Shown piece by piece: positions 6,414-14,396 of a DNA stretch of 26,500 nt (the stretch's first letter is position 1; each line of letters begins with the position of its first letter). The DNA is taken from assembly GCA_963668435.2 (NCBI GenBank), contig CAXXSC010000007.1:1-26500 (forward strand). Direction: 5' to 3'. The position numbers and the translations under genes were made by a program. Under the pieces are notes generated by a model. The model did not search any database and was not told where the DNA came from. It was given only the letters and a program-made list of their open reading frames with translations. This DNA comes from G963668435 sp963668435 (lineage in GTDB: Bacteria; Latescibacterota; Latescibacteria; Latescibacterales; Latescibacteraceae).

Positions 6414-8264
6414 ATGCCCTTAATAAATAGCAGAACCTACCTTCCCCTGCCGCTTGGCACCGTGATGCCGAAAGGCTGGCTCAAGGAGCAGCTCGAAATC
6501 CAGCGTGACGGTCTCACCGGACATCTCGAAGAGGTCTGGAATGTTGTCGGGCCGGACAGCGCATGGCTTGGCGGTTCCGGCGAGAACTGGGAGATCGCGC
6601 CCTATTACCTCGACGGTCTCGTGCCGCTGGCCTACCTTCTGAACGACGGCGGCCTCAAGAAAAAGGCGCAGAAATGGATCGACTGGACTCTCGCCAACCA
6701 GGGTGCGACAGGCTGGCTTGGCCCGGCAACAGAGCGCGGAGACAAGTGGTGGCCGCGCGCGGTGATACTCAAGGTGCTGGCCCAATACGCCGAGGCGACC
6801 GGCGACGAACGAGTCAAGCCCGCCATGGCGAAATACCTCATGCATCTCTACCAGAACCTTCCCGCGGAACCCCTGTTCGAGTGGGCGAAATTCCGCTGGG
6901 CGGAATATCTCCTGCCGCTTCTCTGGCTCTGCGAACGCATGGAATGCCCGGTATTCGATCAGTTGGCGATTATCCTCAAACGTCAGGGCTACGGCTGGAT
7001 CGATCATTTCCGCTATTTCAAGATCGAGGGCATCATCGAGGACAACCCCAATCTCGCCACCCATGTGGTCAATCACGCCATGGCGGTAAAATATCCCGCC
7101 CTCTGGAGCCTCTTTTCCGGCAGACAAAGCGACAGTGACGCCTCCGATGTCGCGCTTGCCATGCTGGACCGTTTCCACGGGCAGGCCACCGGGATTTTCA
7201 CCGGCGACGAGCATCTCGCAGGGAAAAATCCCTCGCGCGGCACAGAGCTCTGCGCCGTAGTCGAGTTCATGTACTCGCTGGAAACACTAACGTCCATACT
7301 CGGTAAAGCGGCATACGGCGACCGTCTGGAGTCCGTGGCGTTCAATAACCTCCCCGGCGCGTTCGATGCTGAAATGTGGGCGCACCAGTACGATCAGCAG
7401 GCGAACCAGGTGCTCGCCTCCATCGACAAACGGCCGTGGACCAACGGCGATGACGCCAACATTTTCGGCCTCGCACCTCATTATATCTGCTGTACCGGCA
7501 ATTTCAACCAGGGCTGGCCGAAATATGTCTCCCACATGTGGATGGGCATCCCGAAAGGCGGGCTGGCGGCGACAGCTTACGGGCCCAGCGAGGTTGTCAC
7601 GCAGGTCGGCGGAGTCGAGATCAGGATCGAGGAGAAAACCGACTACCCGTTCTCCGGCGAGATCGAGTTCGATATCCGCTGTTCCGAGGAAACGGTTTTC
7701 CCACTGGCACTTCGCATCCCCGCCTGGGCCGAGAGCGCTGAAATAGTGATTGGCAAGGACAAACCGGTCACGCCGAAAACAGGTGAATACCACACGATCA
7801 ACCGTAAATGGAAAAAGCACGAGCGAGTCACACTCACGCTCCCCATGAATCCGAGAGTGACACGTCATTACAACGACAGTGTCGCCATCCATCGCGGCCC
7901 GCTCACGTTTTCCCTGCCCATCGAGGCGGAATGGAAACGTATTAGGGGCGAGAAACCGGCCTATGATTACGAGGTCTATCCCCAATCGAAATGGAACTAT
8001 GCTCTCGCGCTCGATCCCGACAATCCCGGACGGTCGCTTGCTGTCGAGACAGATTCGGTCAAGATGCCCTGTTTCGATCAGGACCGCGCGCCGGTGAAAA
8101 TCATGGCAAAAGCCCGCGAACTTCCCGGATGGGGCATGGAGGGCGCCTCTGCAGCCGCGCCGCCAAAGAGCCCGGCGAAAAGCGACAGGCCCCTGGAGGA
8201 TGTCGCGCTTGTCCCCTACGGTTCAGCGAAACTCAGGATCACGGAGTTCCCGTTGGCTGAATGA
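6414..8264 (+). CDS. GH127/DUF1680-family glycoside hydrolase (beta-L-arabinofuranosidase-like), copy 2
   Basis: A 616-residue paralogue of the gene at 3904, co-linear along its length and sharing long blocks such as THVVNHAMAVKYPA, MLDRFHG.ATGIFTGDEHL and GTELCAV. The catalytic and metal residues correspond: Glu266 in GDEHLAG, Glu278 and Cys280 in GTELC, Cys359 and Cys360 in YICCTGNFNQGWPK. Both copies end in YGSAKLRITEFP. It has no signal peptide. GGAG at 6404-6407 fixes the start. It was probably once in one operon with copy 1; now a GxxExxY cassette lies between, and a TATAAT at 6350-6355 with a CTTGCA 16 bp upstream could provide a separate promoter. Differences in the flanking loops may mean different substrates, but this cannot be decided here. 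Confidence 0.9.
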   Translation: MPLINSRTYLPLPLGTVMPKGWLKEQLEIQRDGLTGHLEEVWNVVGPDSAWLGGSGENWEIAPYYLDGLVPLAYLLNDGGLKKKAQKWIDWTLANQGATGWLGPATERGDKWWPRAVILKVLAQYAEATGDERVKPAMAKYLMHLYQNLPAEPLFEWAKFRWAEYLLPLLWLCERMECPVFDQLAIILKRQGYGWIDHFRYFKIEGIIEDNPNLATHVVNHAMAVKYPALWSLFSGRQSDSDASDVALAMLDRFHGQATGIFTGDEHLAGKNPSRGTELCAVVEFMYSLETLTSILGKAAYGDRLESVAFNNLPGAFDAEMWAHQYDQQANQVLASIDKRPWTNGDDANIFGLAPHYICCTGNFNQGWPKYVSHMWMGIPKGGLAATAYGPSEVVTQVGGVEIRIEEKTDYPFSGEIEFDIRCSEETVFPLALRIPAWAESAEIVIGKDKPVTPKTGEYHTINRKWKKHERVTLTLPMNPRVTRHYNDSVAIHRGPLTFSLPIEAEWKRIRGEKPAYDYEVYPQSKWNYALALDPDNPGRSLAVETDSVKMPCFDQDRAPVKIMAKARELPGWGMEGASAAAPPKSPAKSDRPLEDVALVPYGSAKLRITEFPLAE

Positions 8265-8307
8265 TTGAGAATCATACAAGCACATGTTAGATGAGCCGTG
8301 TTTGTGC

Positions 8308-8326
8308 GCCACCTTGCCACGGTGGC
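8308..8326 (+). other. GC-rich hairpin between GH127 copy 2 and the propeller gene
   Basis: GCCACC (8308-8313) and GGTGGC (8321-8326) form a 6-bp stem about 45 nt after the GH127 stop codon. No T-run follows, so it is not a standard intrinsic terminator; it may end transcription weakly or protect the upstream message. Confidence 0.35.
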
Positions 8327-8371
8327 TGCCGGTAACAGTTCATTCGAGTAAACAAGGGATGGGAGGATGTA

Positions 8372-9574
8372 ATGAGATATCTGCTTACTGCTGCTGCGCT
8401 TGCATTTCTGGTTTTCAGTCCGGCAATGTCGTCCGCCGAGCTGCTGTCAGTGCTGATCGAAGGCGATGTTGTCATGGATATCGCCGTTCAGGAGGAGATG
8501 ATCTGGCTTGCGACAGATAACGGTGTGCTCCGTTTCAACAGATCGACAGGCGATACTCTGCGGTTTACGGAGGAGGACGGTCTCTACAGCAATCGTGTTT
8601 GCAGTATTCTGGCCGACAATGGCGGCACCATCTGGGCGGGGACCGTCGAAGGAATCAACGTATTCAACGGCGAGACGTTTGAAAAAACAGCAAAAAGAGG
8701 GCTGGCGTTTACACTCTTTCTCGACAGCAAAGGCACCATCTGGGCAGGAGGAGACCGTCTTTCAGGAGGTGACCTTATCGATGAGAACTATCGGACCGGT
8801 TCATTTTATCTCGCTCATTTCGACGGTGAATACTGGCGCTCGGATTATGTGGAAGCCGATTTATTGTATGGTTTTTGCGAGTATGAGGGCACTTATTTTT
8901 ATGCCGGCGGCCTGAGCGGTGTTTACCAGTATGACGGTGTCACATGCACGAAACTGTTTGCTGGTGATATTTTAATGGATGTGGCAATAACTGATGATGG
9001 CACATTGTATGCTGTTAACTACAATAATCTTTTCCGATGGAAAGACGGAAAATTAGAACCGGTGGCCTCTGGAGAATTCATTTTTCTTCATGTGGCTCAG
9101 GACAACACAATATGGGGCGGCTCACGGAATCTGTTTAAATATGATGGAGAAAACGTCGTATGCTATGACCTGCCAGAGGATGTTAGCCTAAACTGCATAG
9201 AGGAGTCGGACCACGGAACGTTGTATCTCGGAACGGGCACGAGCCTGATGGAGTTCAGCGAGGAAACGATTTCAGTCGAAACGGAACAGGCTCCCGCCGC
9301 ATTCTCCCTCACAGGCATCTATCCCAACCCCTTCAATCCCGCAACTACTATCGAGTTCACCCTCGATTCTCCAGCTTTCACGGAGTTAGAGATATTCAAT
9401 ATCGCAGGTCAGTATGTCGCGACACTCATCTCGGATCAGCTCGGCGCGGGCTCTCATGCAGTCACGTGGAACGGCAGCTCCGATACCGGTGAGAATCTCT
9501 CCTCCGGCGTGTACATTGTCCGTCTCAGCCACGGCGGCATGACCGAGAACAGATCGATCACACTCATACGCTGA
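8372..9574 (+). CDS. Secreted beta-propeller protein with C-terminal FlgD-like sorting domain
   Basis: A 400-residue protein with a signal peptide at 1-23 (basic MRY, hydrophobic LLTAAALAFLVF, cleavage near SSA-E). Residues about 25-300 contain propeller repeats of the two-component regulator propeller type, e.g. EMIWLATDNGVLRFNRSTGD, TIWAGTVEGINVFNG and GTLYLGTG. The last 90 residues hold GIYPNPFNPATTIEF, LEIFNIAGQYVATLI and SSGVYIVRLSHG, the FlgD-like / type IX-type sorting module common in FCB bacteria. It is therefore likely exported and surface-attached or released. GGGAGG lies just upstream of the start. The ligand or enzyme role is not evident. It converges with the next gene at a distance of 4 bp. 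Confidence 0.85.
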   Translation: MRYLLTAAALAFLVFSPAMSSAELLSVLIEGDVVMDIAVQEEMIWLATDNGVLRFNRSTGDTLRFTEEDGLYSNRVCSILADNGGTIWAGTVEGINVFNGETFEKTAKRGLAFTLFLDSKGTIWAGGDRLSGGDLIDENYRTGSFYLAHFDGEYWRSDYVEADLLYGFCEYEGTYFYAGGLSGVYQYDGVTCTKLFAGDILMDVAITDDGTLYAVNYNNLFRWKDGKLEPVASGEFIFLHVAQDNTIWGGSRNLFKYDGENVVCYDLPEDVSLNCIEESDHGTLYLGTGTSLMEFSEETISVETEQAPAAFSLTGIYPNPFNPATTIEFTLDSPAFTELEIFNIAGQYVATLISDQLGAGSHAVTWNGSSDTGENLSSGVYIVRLSHGGMTENRSITLIR

Positions 9575-9578
9575 GCAG

Positions 9579-10886
9579 TCATTTCAGCAGAAGCATCTTG
9601 CCGTTCAGAGAGCTTTTCCCCGCGTTCAGACGGTAGAGGTAGACACCAGAAGGAAGGCGCCTTCCGTCGAAAGCGGCACTGTAGTCGCCGGCATTCAGGC
9701 GCTCGTCAAGCAGTGTCGCCACCCTTCGGCCGCTGATGTCGAACACCTCCAGCCTGACATGTCCGTCCCGGCAGAGCGAAAACGGTATCGTTGTCGCCGG
9801 ATTGAACGGATTTGGGCTGTTTCCTCCAAGTTTTGCCACAGCGGGCAGTTCGGATTCATGATCCATGACCGCGACATTGTCGGCCTTAAAGCGCAGTATC
9901 CTGCCATCTCGCCCCGGCACAAAAACCAGATGGCCATAACCTGCGATAAAATTCGGACTGGAAAAAGAAAATGTGCCGCGCGCTATTTGAACAACAGGCT
10001 CAAATGTTATTCCCCCATCCTGAGAATATTCCAGCGAACAAGGACTGTCAGTTGAGCTGAACCAGGCGTAGAGATGTTCCGAGTCGATAAAATGAATGTT
10101 GCGGAGCATGTGGCTGAGCCCCGTATGCCCACGGCTTTCGAATGACATAGCGCCATCATGTGAAATGCGAATTCCCTTGGAGGTTACCCAGACCTCACTT
10201 TCGCTTCTGGCGAAAATGCGTTTCGGCGTGTTGTAGAGCACCCCGCAATCATGCCAGTGTCTGCCTCCATCGCTTGTAACTGCCACATTGACCGGGGCAA
10301 AATTGTCGTGATAATCGCCAAACAGCGCCCAACCGTTGTTCTCGTCGTAGAAATCAATCCCGGTGAAATGGATGTAGTAGTGATTCAGTCGGGTTGATTC
10401 CTCCCATGTTTCGCCGCCGTCGTGTGTCATATAGATCGCCTGGCCGAAAGAGCCGCCGATCACCCAGCCTGTGTTTTCATCGACAAACGACATGTTAGTT
10501 GCGGTGCCGTAATGGCCTCCCGTAAACGTGATGGACGAGTCACCGTCGGCAACGGTCGTGTCCACGATTGTCCAGCTATCCCCGCCATCGACAGTTTTCA
10601 TCAGCGGCCCCGATGTACAGTAGGCATAGCCTGTTTCCGCGCCGGGAAAAACAATACGCATGATTGCGGCCGATTCCGCCGGACACTCCTGCCTTTGCCA
10701 GCTTTCGCCGCCATCAGTCGATTTCAGTATGACACCGTTGTCACCGACAGCCCAGCCCGTGTTCCGGTCCACGAAACAGATATCGTTGATCGGCGTTTCC
10801 ACTCCTGTCTCGACAAAGTGCCATTCAGCCACGGCATTTCCGACCAGCATGAGCGACAACACAGAAAGAAAAGCGCATAATTTCAT
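9579..10886 (-). CDS. Secreted Ycf48/BNR-type beta-propeller with FlgD-like sorting domain
   Basis: A 435-residue protein with a signal peptide (MKLCAFLSVLSLMLVGNAVA, cleaved before EWHF). The body has repeated motifs of the Ycf48 / photosystem II assembly-factor-like propeller: NTGWAVGDNGVILKSTDGG, GPLMKTVDGGDSW, NTGWVIGGSFGQAIY, NNGWALFGDYHD. The C-terminus carries GGNSPNPFNPATTIPFSL, LEVFDISGRRVATLL and PSGVYLYRLNAG, the same sorting module as its neighbour. In non-photosynthetic bacteria such propellers have no defined role. The start is the ATG at 10886, with AAGGGG upstream; an in-frame TTG at 10892 is less likely. The broken gene at 25595 is a relative: both read AEW...LNDICFVD-like after the signal peptide. 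Confidence 0.85.
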   Translation of the reverse strand: MKLCAFLSVLSLMLVGNAVAEWHFVETGVETPINDICFVDRNTGWAVGDNGVILKSTDGGESWQRQECPAESAAIMRIVFPGAETGYAYCTSGPLMKTVDGGDSWTIVDTTVADGDSSITFTGGHYGTATNMSFVDENTGWVIGGSFGQAIYMTHDGGETWEESTRLNHYYIHFTGIDFYDENNGWALFGDYHDNFAPVNVAVTSDGGRHWHDCGVLYNTPKRIFARSESEVWVTSKGIRISHDGAMSFESRGHTGLSHMLRNIHFIDSEHLYAWFSSTDSPCSLEYSQDGGITFEPVVQIARGTFSFSSPNFIAGYGHLVFVPGRDGRILRFKADNVAVMDHESELPAVAKLGGNSPNPFNPATTIPFSLCRDGHVRLEVFDISGRRVATLLDERLNAGDYSAAFDGRRLPSGVYLYRLNAGKSSLNGKMLLLK

Positions 10887-10929
10887 CGGCAATCCACCCC
10901 TTCACATGTTTTCATCTACCTTTATAGTA

Positions 10930-10958
10930 TTAATATGCCATGCAGCTGATCATGTCAA
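10930..10958 (-). promoter_or_regulatory. Sigma70-like promoter for the Ycf48-type propeller gene
   Basis: On the reverse strand, TTGACA (10958-10953), a 17-bp spacer and TATTAA (10935-10930) form a likely promoter about 45 bp upstream of the ATG at 10886. Confidence 0.5.
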
Positions 10959-11166
10959 TCGGATTTCACGAAAGGCTGTTATCGAAAGAATATATGTTTC
11001 CGGTATTTTCCATAAAACCGGAGGACATGTATGAGCTGGGGAAATGAGCAAAGACGCTGTAACGATTTTCTCCCTATAACACATTAGCGGCCTGTTTTTC
11101 CTTCCATTTTCCGCAATATCGACTATATTACGTTCGAATGCTCATTGTTCATCACAAAGGATTATT

Positions 11167-11754
11167 ATGTCAGAATCACTTTTTTCACTGCTTGTCCTCC
11201 CGCTCCTCATTTTCCTTTCCCGTGTCGTTGATGTCAGTATCGGAACGATGCGCGTGATTTTCGTCTCGCGCGGTTATAAGAAATTCGCTGTATTCTGCGG
11301 TTTTTTCGAGGTTATGATCTGGCTCATCGCCATAACGCAGATCATGAATAACCTCACGAGCCCGCTTTACTATATCGCCTATGCCGGCGGATTCGCAGCC
11401 GGGAATTTTGTCGGCATGATGATAGAGGAGCGTATTGCCCTCGGTAATGTGCTGCTGAGCGTTGTCACCCTCAAGGAACCCACGGAACTTCGCACGTTCC
11501 TAAAAGAGGAAGACTATGGCGTTACGATTATCCCTGCCCACGGCATGTACGGCCCGGTGAAAGTCCTTCTCAGTGTCATCCCGCGAAGTGAACTGGGCGA
11601 TGTCGTGAAATTCATCAAAAAGGTCAATCCCAACGCATTCTATACCATCGAGGATGTCCGTTTCGTGAACCAGCAGAGCCCCGCGTTCGGTCATGTGCTC
11701 AAGCGGCACAAACGCAAGAATGTACTGCATACTGTGTTCCGTAAAGGAAAATGA
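11167..11754 (+). CDS. UPF0316 / DUF2179-type membrane protein
   Basis: A 195-residue protein with three hydrophobic segments in the first 90 residues (LFSLLVLPLLIFLSRVVDVSI, FFEVMIWLIAITQIM, PLYYIAYAGGFAAGNFVGMMI) and a soluble C-terminal domain with GVTIIPAHGMYGPVKVLLSVIPR and NPNAFYTIEDVRFVNQQ. The motif DVSIGTMRVIFVSRG and this layout are those of UPF0316 (DUF5698 plus DUF2179), an inner-membrane family of unknown function. The tail is basic (KRHKRKN). AAAGGA precedes the ATG. It is followed 90 bp later on the same strand by a TauE-type permease. Confidence 0.88.
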   Translation: MSESLFSLLVLPLLIFLSRVVDVSIGTMRVIFVSRGYKKFAVFCGFFEVMIWLIAITQIMNNLTSPLYYIAYAGGFAAGNFVGMMIEERIALGNVLLSVVTLKEPTELRTFLKEEDYGVTIIPAHGMYGPVKVLLSVIPRSELGDVVKFIKKVNPNAFYTIEDVRFVNQQSPAFGHVLKRHKRKNVLHTVFRKGK

Positions 11755-11846
11755 AAACGCATCGTAATCCTCCTTTCTCCTGTGAAACGGAACTCATCTC
11801 TTCCGCGATAGTACAATAGAGAAAAACCGGAGCACGGGAGGTTTTC

Positions 11847-12632
11847 ATGTTATATTTCATAGTTTCGTTAGCATCGATCGTTGTCGCCGGGCTGACCTTT
11901 TTCTCAGGTTTTGGCCTCGGCACCCTTCTCATGCCCCTGTTCGCGCTCTTTTTCCCTGTCCAGGTAGCTGTAGCGGCAACAGCTGTGGTCCATCTTGCCA
12001 ACAATATTTTCAAGGCGGCCATCATCGGAAAGCAGGCCTCGGGCCAGGTCGTACTGCGTTTCGGCCTTCCCGCGGCGGCAGCGGCATTCGCGGGAGCCTC
12101 ACTTCTGACCTGGCTGTCACACAGGCCGCCCCTTGTCAGCTATGAGCTTTTCGGCGGCACAAGGAGCATCGAGCCGGTCGCCCTCGCCATCGGACTTCTC
12201 ATGATAGTGTTTGCAATATTCGAGCTGGCGCCGAAACTTGACCGTTTCAGCCTCTCGACAAAATGGCTGCCGCTGGGCGGTGTGCTCTCAGGCTTTTTCG
12301 GCGGACTTTCGGGGCACCAGGGGGCGCTGCGAAGTATTTTCCTTACCCGCGCAGGCCTTTCCAAGGAGCAATTCGTCGGCAGTATAGCGCTCATCGCACT
12401 CCTGGTCGATATTGTCAGGATCAGCGTCTACGGCAGTACTGTTTTCCGTGAGCATTTCGCCTCGATCGGCACCGAGGGATTCCTTTTGGTGCTGACAGCC
12501 TCGTTCTCGGCATGGATCGGCTCGTTTATCGGCAGACGGCTTCTTACCAAAATCACCATGCGGACTGCCAGGCTGATCATCGGCTACCTCCTGCTGGGGC
12601 TCGGACTCGGGCTGGCGAGCGGGATAGTATAG
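11847..12632 (+). CDS. TauE/SafE-family sulfite/anion exporter
   Basis: A 261-residue polytopic membrane protein with about eight hydrophobic segments. The first half shows FSGFGLGTLLMPLFALFFPVQVAVAATAVVHLANNIFKAAI, typical of TauE/SafE (DUF81), and the second half repeats the theme with GGVLSGFFGGLSGHQGALRSIFL. The family exports sulfite, sulfoacetate or other organosulfur anions across the inner membrane; the substrate here cannot be inferred because no sulfur gene is nearby. The start has GGGAGG 5-6 nt upstream. A T-tailed hairpin at 12765-12800 lies about 130 nt after the stop. Confidence 0.9.
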   Translation: MLYFIVSLASIVVAGLTFFSGFGLGTLLMPLFALFFPVQVAVAATAVVHLANNIFKAAIIGKQASGQVVLRFGLPAAAAAFAGASLLTWLSHRPPLVSYELFGGTRSIEPVALAIGLLMIVFAIFELAPKLDRFSLSTKWLPLGGVLSGFFGGLSGHQGALRSIFLTRAGLSKEQFVGSIALIALLVDIVRISVYGSTVFREHFASIGTEGFLLVLTASFSAWIGSFIGRRLLTKITMRTARLIIGYLLLGLGLGLASGIV

Positions 12633-12764
12633 AAGACAGGAGCCAGGGATCAGGAACCAGAAAAAGACTAACGACAAAAACTCGAAGGCACTAAAGAAAT
12701 AGACCAAGCATAACACATGTCCGGCGAATTTTCGCGGAATACAATATATATACAGTATACGGGC

Positions 12765-12800
12765 AAAGCCCTTCTTTCATTTTGAATGAAGGGCTTTTTT
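12765..12800 (+). terminator. Intrinsic terminator downstream of the TauE-type gene
   Basis: AAAGCCCTTC (12765-12774) pairs with GAAGGGCTTT (12788-12797), and the run of six T at 12795-12800 follows the GC part of the stem. It separates the TauE-type transcript from the PadR promoter 50 bp further on. Confidence 0.75.
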
Positions 12801-12849
12801 ATGTCAGAGGCTGCATTCATCGCAACAGAACGGTCAAAAATAAAAGGGC

Positions 12850-12892
12850 TTGACATACATAGAAGTTCTACATATACTACACATAGAACTTC
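12850..12892 (+). promoter_or_regulatory. Promoter and palindromic operator of the padR-HAAS operon
   Basis: TTGACA (12850-12855), a spacer of exactly 17 bp and TATACT (12873-12878) form a near-consensus sigma70 promoter. The inverted repeat GAAGTTCTA (12862-12870) / TAGAACTTC (12884-12892) brackets the -10 box. One arm lies in the spacer and the other at the transcription start, where a repressor would block RNA polymerase. PadR regulators commonly repress their own operon from such palindromes, so self-regulation is inferred. AAGGAGG at 12902-12908 serves the padR start. Confidence 0.7.
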
Positions 12893-12913
12893 GAGGCATG
12901 CAAGGAGGCCGTT

Positions 12914-13249
12914 ATGAATGTGAACAAAGAACTTGTGGGAGCGTCCACCGGGATTCTCATCCTGGGTGTGATCGCCCGTGCGCCCGGTTATGGTTACCAG
13001 ATCATCAAGGAAATCAACGAGGAGGCCGATGGTCTCTTTTCCTGGCGGGAGGGCACTATTTATCCTGTACTTCACAAGCTGGAGCAGGAGGGCTTGATAT
13101 GTTCCGAGTGGGAAATTGCCGATACCGGCCGCAGACGGAAATACTACCACATTACGAGCATGGGCAGGGAGGCGCTGGCGGAAACATCACGTCAGTGGAC
13201 TGAATTTCACAGTCTCGTCCTGAAAATGGCGGAGGTGCCGAATGGATAA
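12914..13249 (+). CDS. PadR-family transcriptional regulator
   Basis: A 111-residue winged-helix protein with the PadR hallmarks: ILGVIARAPGYGYQIIKEINEEADGLFSWREGTIYPVLHKLEQEGLI, then SEWEIADTGRRRKYYHITSMGREALAE, the wing. A short C-terminal helix serves dimerisation. PadR proteins repress nearby genes and release DNA on binding a small molecule or another signal. It follows a strong promoter with a palindrome around the -10 box. Its stop codon overlaps the start of the next gene (ATG at 13242 within AATGGATAA), so it is translationally coupled to the HAAS-type membrane proteins. PadR next to HAAS/permease-prefix proteins is a recurring arrangement in bacteria. Confidence 0.93.
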   Translation: MNVNKELVGASTGILILGVIARAPGYGYQIIKEINEEADGLFSWREGTIYPVLHKLEQEGLICSEWEIADTGRRRKYYHITSMGREALAETSRQWTEFHSLVLKMAEVPNG

Positions 13250-14396
13250 GAGTTCGATCAGTGAGGCAATGGCCGATAAAATCAGTCGTTTCTGCGATAC
13301 AATAACGAAATCGTATGATCTGGACACGGATATCCGCGAGGAGCTCTGCGGCCATATCGAAGACCGTCTTCTTGAATATCAGGACGAGCACACAACTCTT
13401 TCGGAAGAGGATGCTTTCGTGCTTGTCAGGGAGCATTTCGGCGATCCTGCCGAGGTCAGGAAACTTCTCGGCGCTGTTCATGGTGATCAGGCGAAAGGGT
13501 CTTTCCTGCGGCGGCTCGCGGCGGTCTTCGCGGCGACAATTGTACTGGAAACAGTGATGCTTCTCTCAATGGGCGGCATTGATCTGATGGCCACATCAAT
13601 AGACCATATTTTCTTTGGTTTTGTCCGGGATATCTTCGGACAAAGGTTCATGCCTTTTTTCTCATTATCATTCATTGTCAATACCGCCGGATTGTTATTT
13701 GCACCGCTCATTTTTTTCTTTATGATCAGGCACTGGCAGAAACGGATCGACAAAGGGCAGGATGTGTGGTTCAGGTCCCTGAGCCTTAAGAAAATTATCG
13801 CCATTATCATCCTTCTGTTCATCGTTCAGTCGCTCAGCCCGACAATCGTTCAGTTACGGGACAATACTGTTTTCGATGCTTTACGGAATGCACCGGCGAA
13901 AATCAATAAATCCGCTGTTCCGGCACACAGCTATTTCGATGTTTTTATTAAAGTTATGAACGTTCCCGGGATTGCGCTGTTCCTGAATCTGAATCGTCCT
14001 ATATTCTGGTTCCCGCCTGCATATTACGGCCTTATCTTATTTATCTGGCTCTGGTGGTGCGACACACCGCGAAAAAGGCTGAAAACGCTTTTCATTACAG
14101 GTGGTGTCTGGCTGGCATATATGAGAATAATTCCGCTTTTTCTTCCCATACCATCATTTTTCTGGAGCGAAGAGCTGAAAAATATCGGCATGACAGTCAA
14201 GTTCATGTTTATCGAAAAGCTCGGATACAGACCTCTTGATGCTATACTGCTCTTTGAGACTGCAGTATTCCTGTATTTTCTGGCGCTGTCCGCTATTGTT
14301 ATGTCCGTTTATTTGCTACTCACCAGAAACAGGCTGCTCGACACAAGAATGGCGCAGGCCATGCGGATGAATAAAGCGGAGGTGTCGAATGGATAA
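13242..14396 (+). CDS. HAAS/permease-prefix-domain membrane protein, copy 1
   Basis: A 384-residue protein. The first 85 residues are a soluble helical prefix (ISRFCDTITKSYDLDTDIREELCGHIEDRLLEYQ, SEEDAFVLVREHFGDPAEVRKLLG), typical of the HAAS / permease-prefix domain often encoded beside PadR. About six hydrophobic segments follow: near 90-110, 130-160 (AGLLFAPLIFFFMI), 180-200 (KIIAIIILLFIVQSLSP), 255-275 (YYGLILFIWLWWC), 280-300 and 340-365. Shared motifs with copy 2 include WQKRID.G..VWFRS and LWWCD..RKRL. It overlaps PadR by 8 bp and copy 2 by 8 bp, with GGAGGTG at 13231-13237 as ribosome site. The function is not known; a membrane sensor or antisigma-like role coupled to PadR is only inference. 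Confidence 0.85.
   Translation: MDKSSISEAMADKISRFCDTITKSYDLDTDIREELCGHIEDRLLEYQDEHTTLSEEDAFVLVREHFGDPAEVRKLLGAVHGDQAKGSFLRRLAAVFAATIVLETVMLLSMGGIDLMATSIDHIFFGFVRDIFGQRFMPFFSLSFIVNTAGLLFAPLIFFFMIRHWQKRIDKGQDVWFRSLSLKKIIAIIILLFIVQSLSPTIVQLRDNTVFDALRNAPAKINKSAVPAHSYFDVFIKVMNVPGIALFLNLNRPIFWFPPAYYGLILFIWLWWCDTPRKRLKTLFITGGVWLAYMRIIPLFLPIPSFFWSEELKNIGMTVKFMFIEKLGYRPLDAILLFETAVFLYFLALSAIVMSVYLLLTRNRLLDTRMAQAMRMNKAEVSNG

Noticed and set aside
6420..7214. Long reverse-strand open frame (264 codons) inside GH127 copy 2
   Set aside because: It lies wholly opposite a conserved enzyme gene; similar antisense frames occur in copy 1 and reflect codon bias, not a gene.
7287..7985. Second reverse-strand open frame (232 codons) inside GH127 copy 2
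   Set aside because: Shadow of the glycosidase gene, no recognisable domain or start signal.
8284..8371. Intrinsic terminator after GH127 copy 2
   Set aside because: The GCCACC/GGTGGC hairpin has no T-run after it.
12801..12915. Short forward frame before padR (37 codons)
   Set aside because: It passes through the promoter and operator and has no ribosome site, so it cannot be made from the padR transcript.
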